Both the position numbers and the translations under genes were made by a program. 64,000 bases of DNA from Sphaerolaimus hirsutus (taxonomy: Eukaryota; Nematoda; Chromadorea; Monhysterida; Sphaerolaimidae), in NCBI GenBank assembly GCA_964036195.1, contig OZ038452.1:16548704-16612703 (forward strand). Direction: 5' to 3'. Below, piece after piece: positions 1 to 10,960 of this stretch (position 1 is its first letter; the number at the start of each line of letters is the position of its first letter). Below the pieces are notes generated by a model that saw only the letters and a program-made list of their open reading frames with translations, had not been told where the DNA came from and ran no database searches.

Positions 1-349
1 AGGCGCTCTGGCCCAACACGCCGAGTTAGTGCATTGGTCAAGGGTTTTGTAGGAGGGGGTTGGGGTGGGTACCCCCAAATCCACCAGCTATCTACCTACC
101 CCGGAGGCCGCTCAACAATCTCTATCCCGGTGGGGGAAGTTTATGGCTACTATCCCCTGAACCACCCCCCCCCCCCAACCGCCCAGCTATTTAGCTATCT
201 GGAGCTTTTTTTGAGAAATTTTACGCAAATGTTTGCTCAAGATCATTCATTTTCAAACTTTTATAGATTTTTACCGTATAAATCACTATTTCATCTGTTT
301 TATTGGCTTCTTTTAGCCCCTCCAACCCCCGACCCCAAAAATTTCGCAG
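1..349. repeat. Dispersed AGCTATCTATC/CCGGAGG-type repeat, probably inside a PDCD10 intron
   Basis: The stretch carries runs of C and the motifs CAGCTATCTACCTA and CCCGGAGG, which recur at 3630-3860, 29484-29600, 45420-45800 and 49100-49640. It lies directly upstream of the first visible PDCD10 exon, so it is read as intron sequence. No coding signal was seen in it; open frames here come from the low-complexity C runs. Confidence 0.55.
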
Positions 350-1306
350 ACTGCCCGTCGACCTGCAGGAGTCTCTGCTGCGACTGCAGGCGGCCGGCGG
401 CGGCGTGGAAGACGAGTCGTGCGCGGCCACGCTGAACGGCCGCGGCCCGCCGCACAGCGATCTGGCCGAGCGCGCGTCCAGTCTGCGCTCGGTGCTCGCC
501 CGCGTTCCCGACGAGATTGCCGACAGACGCGCCTTTTTGGAGACTATTAAGGTGGGATAGATCGTGCTCTTGACTACTTGGGTTGGAAAAAAATGATTTT
601 ATTTCAAACGCGTTGACAAAAAAATCTATTTAAAACAAATTGTTTTGTTTTTTAAATTGCAAAAACTTCAAAAAAAGTTTAAATTGCAAAGTGCAAAAGA
701 ACTTCAAAATAGGTATATAGTGCCCTTTTGAAATTTCCCCTTTTGATTTTTTTGAAGATCATTTTCCACCCTGTGATTTTGAAAAAAAATCAGTTGGAAA
801 AATAAAATCCCTACTATCAATTATCATACCTACTCTTGATCGATCGTGAGTTGAAGTGTGAATAAGGATCATAATTGGATACTTTTAAATTGTTGTCTGG
901 TACTGTTTTTAATCTGATGTTTCACTGGATTTTTTCAAATTACCGGGTGGACCAAAAAATATTTGTTTCTGTTATCGATTCCAAAAGATCGAAATTGATG
1001 CGGATATTTTTAAATAGATATGTATCATCGTCGTCACGTTGCTTGCAGGAGATTGCTAGCTCAATCAAAAAACTGCTGGACGCCACAAACGCGGTGCACG
1101 CGGCCAGCATGAGCTCATCGTCGCAGCAGGGTCTGGCCGCCATGGAGCGCCGCAAGAAGGAGTTCGTGCACTACTCGAAGCGCTTCTCGAACACGCTCAA
1201 GGAGTACTTCAAAGGGGAGCCGACGCACAGCGTGTTCGCCGCGGCCAACCAGCTCGCCTTCCACACGGTGCTCATCGTGCGCACCGCCGCCCACAAGCTC
1301 GCGTAA
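350..1306 (+). CDS. PDCD10: Programmed cell death protein 10 (CCM3) homologue, C-terminal two exons; 5' part outside the window
   Basis: Two exons are visible: about 350-551 and 1049-1306. The first encodes ESLLRL, a variable stretch, then LARVPDEIADRRAFLETIK and ends at AAG|gtggga. The second starts after ttgcttgcag with EIASSIKKLLD, continues KKEFVHYSKRFSNTLKEYFK and ends at TAA 1304-1306. These align segment by segment with the C-terminal half of animal PDCD10, including the FAT-homology helices. The phase-0 junction falls at the position where IK joins EIAS. By family knowledge PDCD10 is a scaffold that binds GCKIII kinases (STK24/25/26) and the STRIPAK and CCM complexes. About 100 N-terminal residues should lie on exons left of the window. 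An alternative acceptor for the first exon is ctgcag at 366-368, which would start it at 369. Only the exact start of the upstream exon is uncertain. Confidence 0.93.
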
Positions 1307-1534
1307 TGGACGGCTGCCGTCGGTTCCCCGCTGCCGGTGGATATTGATGTCGTCTGGCAAATGTGCCTTTGCTGTGATTTCTGCACCATGTGGTAAAACA
1401 CGATTCTATGCATTTCGTGACAACCATTTCACTCATTTTTATTGGCTTTATTTGCATTTGTGCCCGAAATACCAGGTTAGTAGGGACGATCCACATTCTG
1501 TCAACTGACAAATTTGTTTTTTTATTGTCTCAAA
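1307..1534. other. 3' flank of PDCD10, no further feature
   Basis: This is AT-rich sequence after the PDCD10 stop. No further exon was recognised. Confidence 0.5.
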
Positions 1535-1954
1535 CTGCGTTTACACTGCCACGTGTGGCGACAAATTTTTTTTTGCCCTCATGTCATGAAAATTGAATAA
1601 TTCTTGTATCGAACACCTAGATCACGATCACTCTTTTTGCCCAGGACAAACATATTTTCATATGTGACGTAATCATACACATTAAGATAACATTTTTTGT
1701 TGTCACACAGTTTCGGTTCCATTTCTTCTAGGTAGCCTCGTTAACGAGGTTACCTCGAAGAGATGGAAGATATTGGACCGACAACTTGTGACGACAAGAA
1801 AGAATGTTATTTTATTGTGTATAATTACGTTAAATATGAAAATTTATGTTTGTCCTAGGCAAAAAGGGTAATCGAGATCTAGGTGTCCGACAACAAATAT
1901 TCAATTCTGAAAGCCAAAAAAATGTTGTCGTCACACGTGACGGTGTAAACGCAG
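1535..1954. mobile_element. Foldback (palindromic) MITE
   Basis: The ends CTGCGTTTACACTG and (reverse complement) CTGCGTTTACACCG are inverted repeats. The whole 420 bp folds back on a centre at about 1735-1755, where GGTAGCCTCGTTAACGAGG is itself palindromic. The arms pair over nearly their whole length; for example, GTCCTAGGCAAAAAGGG on the right matches CTTTTTGCCCAGGAC on the left. No ORF is present. The superfamily is not assigned because no clear target duplication is visible. Confidence 0.8.
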
Positions 1955-2644
1955 CTTCAGTAAAGATTGACCGATGATCGAAATTTTACAATCTATCCAC
2001 AGCCCGACAAAATCGGGATTTTTCAATACTGATGATTCCTGTATCTGATATTAGAAAATATTTGTGAGTTTTCGATTTTTTGGGTGTTTTTTAACATATC
2101 ACAGGCAAAAAAATATTTTCATTACGATATTGTTTCAAAAAATTTCATATTCGGTGTGAAAAAGTTCAATATTGAATTTGATATGTTTTTAATATTAATT
2201 CGATCGCGCAACATAAAATATCAATTTTCTATCGGAAAGATTTGCATAGAGCAAGCATAAATATATTTATCATTGAAGTGGCACATAATGCACCGTTATG
2301 TCTGCTGTGGATTTTACAAATTTATACAAACAAAAATAATTTATTGTTTGTTCAAAAATAATTATTACAGGCCTCATAAAAGCATTTGCAAGCGGAATGA
2401 ACACCGTGTTCATCTAAATACTTCATTTTATGAAAATTGATCTTACTTTTTTAATGAAAAATGAATGCCGAGTTGCAGTTCACAGGAATAGTGGTAAATC
2501 TACATCTGCATGAAAGAAACCTAAAAACTATTGTAAGATGCTTCTGTTTTTCAGACATTTTTGCTTTATGTATCTTGAATATTACGCGCTGAAGAGTTGT
2601 ATTTCATGTTTGCTTAATACGTTTGCTAAGAGTAAATAATTACG
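1955..2644. other. AT-rich intergenic sequence, nothing recognised
   Basis: No ORF, repeat arm or RNA gene is recognised in this stretch. Confidence 0.5.
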
Positions 2645-3026
2645 TACCGTATTTCCTCGAAATACCCCCCGGGGGGTGATTGTTTCATAGTGGTCCCGAG
2701 AGGGGGGGGGTTATTATTTCACAAGAAAATTTTTGAAAACCAAGTACGAAATTGTCGTCTGAAACGTACGCAGACGTCGAAAAATGCAACAAAAACCGCC
2801 ATTTATAAGGTTCTGTGGACTAATATTAGTATGTAGATGGTATGTACACTGTTCTAACGTGACACCGACATTGTTTTAACGTGTGTTCTGCAGTACACTG
2901 AACACAAACTACAGTTATTGTCATGTACGTTCCCTTTACACTCAATTTGGGGGGGTGATTGTTTCATAGTGGTCTCGAGAGGGGGGGTCAAACTAGGGGG
3001 GGGGGGTATTTCGAGGAAATACGGTA
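2645..3026. mobile_element. CCGTATTTCCTCG palindromic MITE, copy 1
   Basis: The element begins TA|CCGTATTTCCTCG followed by a C run and ends with its complement CGAGGAAATACGG|TA. Flanking TA on both sides suggests a TA target duplication, as in Tc1/mariner-type MITEs (inference). The interior holds a conserved stretch around CGTACGCAGACGTCGAAA and long G runs. It is the reference copy for a family found at least 15 times in this window. Confidence 0.85.
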
Positions 3027-3100
3027 AATATAAGTGTTGGCCTGCCCAATTGGGCATGTCCCTTTCGTGCCTACGCAATCGAAATATAATTCAAATTTTT

Positions 3101-3434
3101 GCCGTATTTCTTCGAAATACCCCCCTCGTATTCAATTCAGAGTGGCCTTCAAAATGGCCACTATGAATTGATAAGCCCCGCCTCGAAATACCCCCCTAAA
3201 TCAAAATAGACTTATAAATGGATCCTATAGACCTTAATTTACATGGCGGCTATGGTTGCATTTTTATACCTCTGAGTACGTTACAAACGGCAAATTAGTG
3301 CTGGGAGTTAAAGAAATTTCTGGTGGAATAATAACCCTCCTCCATATTGACATACCCTCCCCCTCGTTTAATCCCCCTCAAAATTTGCACTCCGAAACGA
3401 TCACCCCCGGAGGGTATTTCAGGGAAATACGGTA
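3101..3434. mobile_element. CCGTATTTCCTCG palindromic MITE, copy 2
   Basis: The termini CCGTATTTCTTCGAAATAC and its near complement at 3418-3434 define the copy. The interior matches the family in inverted orientation (ATGGCGGCTATGG, GTACGTTACAAACG). Confidence 0.75.
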
Positions 3435-3599
3435 CATGCATCTCGCTTTCTTATTTTCCCTTCTCGAAACTTTCGCAATAAAAATGACAAAAATATTTGA
3501 GGCGTAAAACTCTTTGAACGCATGAAATTCTATTTAGCGAACGTGTGCGCATCGCTGTGGCTCATCAGGCCTGTGCCTGTCGGCACGTAAACCGTTTGG

Positions 3600-4156
3600 C
3601 ATGCAGACAACAATCAGGGGTTTCCAAGGTTTTGACCCTCGCGAGGGCTTCATAGATAGCAAATCCCTCCTAGGGAGTGACAGATAGGTGAAAAAAAATT
3701 TTTAGGGTGCTCGCTGGGTCGAAAAAGTATATGATATATTTATATGGCAAAGTCGAGCATAATTTAGCGATTTTTAGTAAAAATTGGGGAAAAATTGCCC
3801 AAAGTATCATCGATAGTAGCCTCGGATAGATAGATAGCTGAGCAGCCCCCCCCCCCAATGGGACCCCCGCAACGGGTTTACATGCCAAGCGGGTTAGATG
3901 CCAAGCAAGCCTGCGTCGGCTCATCGAGGTGCATAGCAAAGTGCTTTCCGCTTGGCTGGCGTCTGTCGTTTTTGTTTGGACCGGGCCATTCGTCATTCCG
4001 TGTTCGCTTGTCCGGGGTTGCTCCGAGTGGAATGACCTGCACTTGTGGTTTTTGTCCACTTTGTTGCTTTGTCCTTAGAGGGCTCTCGAATTCCGTGATC
4101 TCGTTTTTCCCTGAAATATTTTATGAATACCGTCACTTAAAAACTAAAAAGTAATT
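3600..4156. repeat. Dispersed GATAGATAGCTGAG-type repeat followed by unassigned sequence
   Basis: Positions 3640-3860 carry the same motif set as 1-240 and 49100-49640 (CTCCTAGGGAG, GGATAGATAGATAGCTGAGC and a C run), in the opposite orientation. The following 300 bp show no recognisable gene. Confidence 0.5.
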
Positions 4157-4370
4157 ATTGTATTTCCTCTATATGCCCCCAGGGGGTTTATTATTTCGCC
4201 AGCAATTTCAGGGGGGTCTATTATTTCGCCGGAAATTTAGTGAAATTCTTACAGATCTCAAAACGAATATTTGTCGTATCCCTTTACACTGATTTCGGGG
4301 GGGGGGGGGGTGGTTATTATATCTTCAGCAAAATTTTAGTGGGAGAGGCTTAATTCGAGGTAATACGGTA
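4157..4370. mobile_element. CCGTATTTCCTCG MITE, degenerate copy 3
   Basis: The left end TGTATTTCCTCTATATGCCCC and right end TTCGAGGTAATACGGTA match the family. The interior is shortened. Confidence 0.65.
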
Positions 4371-5342
4371 TGTTTTTTTGCAGCTACGATGGAAAAGAAT
4401 GCGAAAAAGCCATCGTAATCGAACGCGACGTTTGCGATTTAGCCATATTGTTTTACGTATATATGCCAGTGTGGTAGTTGACCCCGGTCTTTCCGATGCT
4501 TTTCTTAAATGGCTGTCTCCTGTCGACCGTGTGTGAGCTGGATAATTGCTTTGTGAGTTAAGCCAAGACTACAAGTCAAGTTTAAATTTCAGTTTCCTTT
4601 GATGTTGAGGTGTTTTCTTGAACCGTATTCATTTCACTACTTTTTAGCTGGCTTGTTCTATAGTAATACTGGATGAGAAACACTGCTGCCAAATGGGCAG
4701 ACTTGTTAAAATTACTGAACTTTTTCAAAGAATATGTCAATGTAAAATATTTTTATCAGGAAAAATATGTACCTTTTGTATTTCATAAAACGTTTTGTGG
4801 TTGTTTTCTTTCAGCGATCAGCATTCGAAAACGTAAAGTGTTCCAAATTCGAAAATTTCAGTATTCGAAAACATTTTCGAAATTTTGTTTTCCATCGTTG
4901 GTCAACCCTCGTCGGCGCTGGCTGTCCAACCCGTTCTGCGCAATCAACGCAACATCGCATGATCTTTTAAACTCGCGCTAGCAAGCGACGCATGGCGGTT
5001 CATTTAAGACATCAACTGAGGCACTTGTGAAATGCACGCTGCTCTCGTTATGATAACGTATGCGGTAAGCGATGGGAAATTTTCATTTAAGCGTGAAACG
5101 TCGCCGGCGTATGACAAAACTGCAAAAACGTTTATTATTTTAGGTATTTTATTATGCCGTCTGCCCCGGGGGCAGCGTTTTTTTGTTTTGTTTTTTATCA
5201 TCACCCAGTTACCTAAGTGCATTTCCAATGCTAGTGAGAAAAGAGACTATAAATACCCATTCATTTTGCAATGTGATTCCCATCGTGGTTTCAAGCAAAG
5301 ATGGACGCGCTTCGCGTAGTATTACGCGAAAATGATACACTG
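4371..5342. other. Intergenic, nothing recognised
   Basis: AT-rich sequence with short open frames that resemble no known family. Confidence 0.45.
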
Positions 5343-7008
5343 TTAGTGATGGAAAAGCGCCAGAAAAAATGGCGCCAATGGCGCCATTCGGAAACCGGGC
5401 GCCACGGGAAAAGGGCGCCAAGGTCCCATGGCGCCATTCGGAAACTGCGCGCCAGGCACCAAGGGCGCCACGGAAAGAGGCGCCAAGCGCCAAGGGCGCC
5501 AGGGCACCAATTGTAAGCAGGGTGCCAGGCGCCAATGGCGCCAGAATAGAAACGGTTTTTCTTCTAAAAGATGAGAGCCCTTCTATTTTTTGTCAATTTT
5601 CACCGGCCCTTCTATTTTAGACGCCCTTTTTACCCTTGTTTGCCTTTTTTACCTGCCCTTCTATTTTAAGATATACTCGGATGACATTACGCCGTACATT
5701 TTTCCGGAGGAAACACTCCATCATGACGTCATCACTTTCATCCCAATCATCATCTCTCGCCATCACGCCTTCCATAAGTTATTGGCTGGCCGTCTGCCAG
5801 CCAAAGACATAACTCCTATATGTTTGTAGAGTATCGTGTCTGCCGAGTATACCATTCTATTTTCTTCGCTATTTTCAGGCAAGTTCTGCTAAGGTTTTTC
5901 AAAGTATCAAATCGTACTACCGTATTTCCTCGAAATACCCCCCGGGGGGTGATTGTTTCATAGTGGTCCCGAGAGGGGGGGGGGTTAAACGAGGGGGGGT
6001 ATTTCGAGGGGGGGGTATTATTTCACAAGAAATTTTTTGAAAACCAAGTACAAAATTGTCGTCTGAAACGTACGCAGACGTCGAAACATGCAACAAAAAC
6101 CGCCATTTATAAGGTTCTGTAGACTAATATTAGTATGTAGATGGTATGTACACTGTTCTAACGTGACACCGACATTGTTTTAACGTGTGTTCTGCAGTAC
6201 ACTGAACACAAACTACAGTTATTGTCATGTACGTTCCCTTTACACTCAATTTGGGGGGGGGGGTATTTCGAGGGCGGGGTGATTGGTTCATAGTGGTCTC
6301 GAGAGGGGGGGGGGGTCAAACGAGGGGGGGGGGGTATTTCGAGGAAATACGGTTTTCATAGAAAGACGATACATAAATAGAGTTCATGTATACATCTGTA
6401 TCATCTTAAAATGGAATGAAATAAATGGACCAAAGGCAAAATAACAGCGTCTACTGACATTTAAAAAAAAATGCATTTGGCACAATTCCAGCAGTTTGTG
6501 ACCCTTCTATTGGAAGTTGCCCTACTATTTATTTCGTGGTCTAAATAACGTCAAAAAGTGTATCTTCTATTGGAGACGCCCTTCAATTAGAAGAAATACG
6601 GTCGTAAACAAAAATACCCTGCCTGTGCTCAAAATATGTATTACTTCAGCGACACAGTGCACACATTGCACATGTTCATTCACTTTCTCCATGATTTATC
6701 CAGCAAAAACAAGGTAGGCAACAAAACTTCTGATCTGTCGGATATGTCTGATGAACTGTTGGATGAAAGATTTTCGTCCACTCGCACCACTTTATCCATT
6801 TTTGCGGTGAATTAGCATTATCCACACATGCACTTTTTATTTTTATTTTATTTTTCCATATACACCGCACTCACCTCGAAAACCTGCTGGCGCCATCTTG
6901 GCACCCTCTTCGGCCATGGCAAAAGGGCGCCAAGAGCCAATGGCGCAATGGCGCGGCGCCCTTTGGCGCCCGAAAATGGCGCCAGCGCCATGGCGCCATT
7001 CCATCACT
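5343..7008. mobile_element. Putative GGCGCC-rich hAT-like element or composite, with a nested MITE
   Basis: The left end TAGTGATGGAAAAGCGCC is followed by an array of GGCGCCA motifs (5360-5545). The right end, 6885-7008, is an inverted array finishing GGCGCCATTCCATCACTA. This matches the ends of the smaller elements at 9338-9525 and 15105-15292. A clean 8-bp target duplication was not found, so the two ends may belong to different insertions. A CCGTATTTCCTCG MITE sits inside at 5918-6353. The interior shows no transposase. Confidence 0.5.
5918..6353. mobile_element. CCGTATTTCCTCG palindromic MITE, copy 4 (nested)
   Basis: Complete copy, highly similar to copy 1 over the whole interior. It carries extra internal G-rich motifs of the type GGTATTTCGAGG. 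Confidence 0.85.
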
Positions 7009-7009
7009 A

Positions 7010-7720
7010 ACTGTGATCCAAACATAAATACGTACATAAATATTTATGGGAAATTCCGTGTATATTTCAGTGCGAATAAAACTCTCAGCCTTGTCCCAAT
7101 TGGTAATTATCGGCTTCAGCAAAAAGGATTACCCAAGTGCGTGTGTCATCTAAAAAAATCATGCTGTCCACTTTTAGATACACTAGTCAGTGATAGATTT
7201 GACAGCAACCAAGTGTACCCACTCGCGTGCATGCTGCCTGAGTACCATGCATTTTTATCAGTTTGCATGCAGCAGCGGGGTGTGGAAGAGTGTCCAGATT
7301 TCGCATGCTTGCGGTGGTTTTGCAATGATTCTGTTGTGACGAAAGCGGGATTATCTGTGAAAATATTACTAGGTTTTGTATTTCTGAGAACAGTATCGTT
7401 GTGGCCTACCTTTACGATGCGGAAAATCTCACTGTTGGGTTGCTCTCTGGAAGGACCCGCGCGTCTTGATTGGATGTTCTCCGCAAACTGCTTCAAATCC
7501 CCGTTATGACTTTTTTTCAGAGGATCTTAAACAAAAATTTTTGCATCTTGACAAGACTATTGTGTTTTGGTAACTAATAAAAAACGGAAGTCAGAAACGA
7601 AATTGATACATTGTGATCCAAACATACATACCTACCTATAGGTAATTCCGTGTACTTTTCAGTGCTAATAAAACACTCAGTCTTGTCCCAATTGGTAAAT
7701 ATTTATCGGCTTCCGCAAAT
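7010..7720. repeat. Pair of direct repeats of about 100 bp flanking unassigned sequence
   Basis: Positions 7010-7120 and 7610-7720 are diverged direct copies (GTGATCCAAACATA, TTGTCCCAATTGGTAA and TATCGGCTTC occur in both). Between them, overlapping open frames on both strands (7146-7496) resemble no family I recognise. The second copy is followed at 7734-7785 by another GGCGCC-type element end (GCGCTTTTCCATCACT). Confidence 0.55.
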
Positions 7721-7797
7721 GATTTGAGGGCGTCAAAGGGGGCGGCGCCATGGCGCCATTTTTTCTAGCGCTTTTCCATCACTTACTACAATACAAC

Positions 7798-8153
7798 TAC
7801 CGTATTTCCTCGAAATACCCCCAGGGGGTTTTTCAGAGTGGAAATTTTGAGGAGGGTATTTCGAGAGGGGGGGGGTTATTATTTTGTTAGAATTTTCACG
7901 AAATTCATCGTAAAGAGTACTCTTATATACCCAAAACCTGTAATCAACGTAGGTAAGTAGGGTGTATTTGGGCATACCAACGTCCATCGATGCAAACTGC
8001 GACCACAATATACATAATGTACATTGCATACATGATGTACATAATTCCAGAGGGAGGTCTATCGAGGGGGGTATTTTTTTCCCAGCTCAAAAACACCTGG
8101 AGGTATTTCGCGGGGGGTTAATTCAAGGGGGGGTCATTCAAGGAAATACGGTA
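7798..8153. mobile_element. CCGTATTTCCTCG MITE, copy 5
   Basis: Begins TA|CCGTATTTCCTCG and ends AAGGAAATACGG|TA, with G-rich inner arms. The middle differs from copy 1. Confidence 0.75.
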
Positions 8154-8194
8154 TGCTGATATTACATTAAGGCTTATTTCAGCAAAGAACGCAG

Positions 8195-8975
8195 CCCTAC
8201 ACGGAAATTTCTAAAAATTTGGAAAACTGATTAATGAGCCTTGAATGCTCAACTAGGTAGTGTTAATGTTACTACTGTTCAACAACAATTCAACTGCTGT
8301 GAATGGAGATTAGAAATAACTCATTCCGGTAAACTCAAATGCGTCCAAGCTGATTATCGGTTTTCCAAATTTTTCGAAATTTCGGTAGAAAACGAGTCTG
8401 CATCAAAATCCAAACAGCTCATAATCCAAACAGCATAATCCAAACAAAAATGAGGCATAATCCAAACGAAAATGAGGCATAATCCAAACACTTTTTTGTG
8501 CCCCAAACTGCAGCATAATCCAAACAAAAATGAGGCAAAATCCAAACAAAATGAGGCAAAATCCAAATGCTTGTCCAAGCACTCTGTCAAAGACGTGAAC
8601 ACCACTTGAATTTAAGAGGCAGATTTAATGGGAAAATGACGTGAGTTGTAGCTTTGAAGTGACCAATGGATAGTTTTTACCATTATCGCAATTTCAGTGC
8701 AGTGGTTGTTAAAATGGCAACATCATATGTAAATAAATATATGAATGCATGAGAACAGGCAAAGTGAGTGTTTGGATTATGCCTCATTTTGTTTGGATTT
8801 GGCCTCATTTCTGTTTGGATTATGCTGCAGTTTGGTGGCACAAAAAGTGTTTGGATTATGCCTCAATTTCGTTTGGATTTTGCCTCATTTTTGTTTGGAT
8901 TATGCTGTTTGGATTATGCGCTGTTTGGATTCTGAGCTTTCCCCGTAGAAAACTAGTGTGTGTGTGGGCACTTTC
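8195..8975. mobile_element. CACACTAGTTTTC-type MITE interrupted by a second element
   Basis: The flanks (AAATTTGGAAAACTGATTAATGAG at the left, GTAGAAAACTAGTGTGTG at the right) match the ends of the palindromic MITEs at 19957-20149 and 24648-24894. Near its right end it is split by the element at 8394-8944. The left terminus is degraded, so the start is approximate. Confidence 0.6.
8394..8944. mobile_element. Inverted-array element built of ATAATCCAAAC / GATGAGGC-type motifs, 9-bp target duplication
   Basis: The flanking duplications GTAGAAAAC at 8385-8393 and 8945-8953 are identical. Related sites at about 14715 and 24875 read AGAAAACTAGTGTGTG without an insertion and act as empty sites. Each arm is an array of TAATCCAAAC and AAATGAGGC motifs, in direct orientation at 8403-8570 and inverted at 8768-8935, around an unrelated core of about 190 bp. 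No ORF is present. An 8-9-bp duplication and subterminal arrays suit a hAT-like non-autonomous element (inference). Confidence 0.8.
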
Positions 8976-9216
8976 TCCGCCAAAACAAAATCGTTACAGA
9001 TCTAGGTATTTGGTTACCGTACATTATGGAGTTTAGCATAAGTCCTCCCCCTGGATATTATGCTTTGAGTGAATCCTTAATGACATACAGTGCTTATAAA
9101 AGACAAGGGTTTATGATGTATCGGGTTGGCATTGATTGACTCGCACTAATTCGATCATCCCGGTATAACGATTGTTAATGACTCTCACTGTGGCTTACCT
9201 ATCTATCTTACCTACC

Positions 9217-9567
9217 TACCGTATTTCCTCTAAATAACCTCCTCAAAATGACCACTATGAACTTATTAGCCCTCCACCTCTAAATACCCCCCGTTTAACC
9301 CCCTCAAAATTCTCACTCTGAAACAATTACCCCCGGGTAGTGATGTGAAAAGCGCTAGAATTTCGGCGCCAAGCGCCATGACGCTTTTCCGACCCATAGC
9401 GCAAGGCGCCAGCGCCAGGCATTTTGTTCCTGGCGCCGGTCAAAAATAGCACCAAGCGCCAAGATCGCCATGGCGCTTTTTGCTTTGGCGCTAGCGCCAG
9501 GCGCCATGGCGCTTTTACATCACTACCCACGGGCCCCGGGGATCGGTTATTTCGAGGAAATACGGTA
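9217..9567. mobile_element. CCGTATTTCCTCG MITE, copy 6, interrupted
   Basis: The ends TA|CCGTATTTCCTC and CGAGGAAATACGG|TA are intact. The GGCGCC element at 9338-9525 is inserted in it. Confidence 0.8.
9338..9525. mobile_element. GGCGCC-array hAT-like MITE
   Basis: The ends are TAGTGATGTGAAAAGCGC and GCGCTTTTACATCACTA. The flanks CCCCCGGG (9330-9337) and CCCACGGG (9526-9533) form an 8-bp target duplication with one mismatch. The interior consists almost entirely of GGCGCCA-type motifs in both orientations. No coding capacity. Confidence 0.85.
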
Positions 9568-9605
9568 TTTCCTTACCAGTTTCCACCATCTGGGTATCTA
9601 GGTGC

Positions 9606-10283
9606 CAGAGTTGCGAAAGCGTATTTACGCTTACCCGAAATACCCGGGTAAATGGTATACTTACGCTTACGCTTTCGTAAAATACCCGTACGCTTTTTTA
9701 CGCTTTCCCGGCCAAAATACCCGGGTACTAAAAGCGTAAAAAAGCTTTTCACACAGTTTAGTTTTACGCTTTTGAAAAAGCGTAAAACCACAAAAAACAC
9801 ACGGAGTGAACGAGACTGCGTACCAAAAAAAAATGACTGCGTGTGTGCAGTAATGCACTGGAAAAAGTGGCACATTGTACAAATTGTGTCGCAATATGAA
9901 TGTCTTGTGAATATGTACTGTGTCATCGAGCAAAATCGTGGCTTCAGATTAGAAAATGGATCCCGACGATGATTTTATCGCCGTTGACAGCACTAACTCC
10001 ACGTTAGAAGATGAGGATAACTAAAGTGTTGCTGCCGATGAATAACCAAACAAAATATGAGGGCAGACTATACTAAGTGGACATCCATAAAATGTCTCAG
10101 AGAGCTTGATTTGGAAAGAATTCACTGAGCAAAAAGCCTCTAAAACATTTTTACGCTTACGCTTTTATTTACGCTTTCCTAGGTATTTTAAAAATACCTT
10201 ACGCTTTCAGTATCCATACTCAAAATTTGGAAAGTGTATTTACGCTTATGCTTTCCAAAAATACCGGTATTTTAACAACTCTG
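9606..10283. mobile_element. CAGAGTTG...CAACTCTG element with TTTACGCTTACG motif array
   Basis: The left end CAGAGTTGCGAAAGCG and right end TTAACAACTCTG match those of the element at 56759-57478, which has a perfect 8-bp duplication. Subterminal motifs TTTACGCTTACGC and CCCGGGTA recur on both sides. The paralogous stretch at about 15370 lacks the insertion after TCTAGGTGC. The right flank does not match the left, so the end is tentative. Confidence 0.65.
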
Positions 10284-10358
10284 GTTTTAAGTCAAAATTT
10301 GCATGGAAGTGCATCTGCATGCAGTCTTTACGCTTTTTGGATTTTGAAAAAAATTGAA

Positions 10359-10428
10359 AAAAACACTACTGGAAATCACATTTTATACAAATAATAATGT
10401 TAAAATGTGATTTCCAGTAGTGTTTTTA
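10359..10428. repeat. Short hairpin
   Basis: AACACTACTGGAAATCACAT and its complement lie on either side of a 20-bp AT-rich loop, forming arms of about 25 bp. It is probably a remnant of a foldback element. Confidence 0.65.
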
Positions 10429-10646
10429 ACATTGTTTAAACGAAAAAAAGCGTAACGACATTTTTTTATGCAAATTTTGACTTTACAACAGCCACCAAAA
10501 AAGCAGCGATGCATGGAATGCGCTGAAAATATAGACGTGGTATACCGGGTATAATTATGCAAACAGTTGCCAGATTTCATATGGGTGGGCATCAAAAAAT
10601 TTCCTCCCCTGCAGGAAAATAAAGACATTTTTCCCGGAGTGTAAGT

Positions 10647-10960
10647 ACCGTATTTTTTCGAAATACCCCCGTCTCGAAATACCCCCCTCAAAATGGCGAC
10701 TATGAAATAATTACCCACCCCCTCGAATTACCTGTTGGCGCTTGGCGCCTTTTTGCTGTGGCGCCATTGGCGCTTGGCGCTGTGCTATGGAAAAGCGCCA
10801 TGGTGATTTTGGCGCTTGGCGCTATGATGCCGTGGCGCCATTGGCGCTTGGCGCTCGTGTTTTAAAAAGCGCCAAAAAAGCGCCATTGGCGCTTGGCGCT
10901 CGTGTTTTAAAAAGCGCCAAAAAAGCGCCATGGCAGTTTTGCCAAACTGACAAGTAAAAC
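10647..10960. repeat. Half CCGTATTTCCTCG MITE followed by a GGCGCTTGGCGC array
   Basis: Positions 10647-10735 match one MITE arm (CCGTATTTTTTCGAAATACC). Positions 10736-10945 are a dense array of GGCGCTTGGCGC and AAAGCGCCA motifs, with a direct repeat of about 40 bp (GCTCGTGTTTTAAAAAGCGC twice). Confidence 0.65.

Larger units (their letters stand above)
8945..9605. repeat. Segmental repeat, copy A (partner at 14715-15370)
   Basis: The two stretches are collinear and highly similar: ACTAGTGTGTGTG, GTTACAGAT, TTGGTTACCGTACATTA, TGACATCCAGTGCTTATAAA-like sequence, then the same MITE with the same hAT-like insertion, then ACCATCTGGGTATCTAGGTGC. The shared nested insertion shows that duplication followed insertion. 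Confidence 0.85.

Noticed and set aside
5301-5620. Open frames of the type MAPMAPFGNRAP over GGCGCC arrays (also at 6898, 9327, 10742, 13473, 15094)
   Set aside because: They exist in several frames and both strands because the array lacks stops. They lie within elements with inverted ends, and no family resemblance is seen.
7146-7509. Overlapping open frames on both strands (up to 203 aa)
   Set aside because: No recognisable domain, no splice context, and the sequence lies between repeat ends. It could be a remnant of a transposon gene, but nothing supports it.
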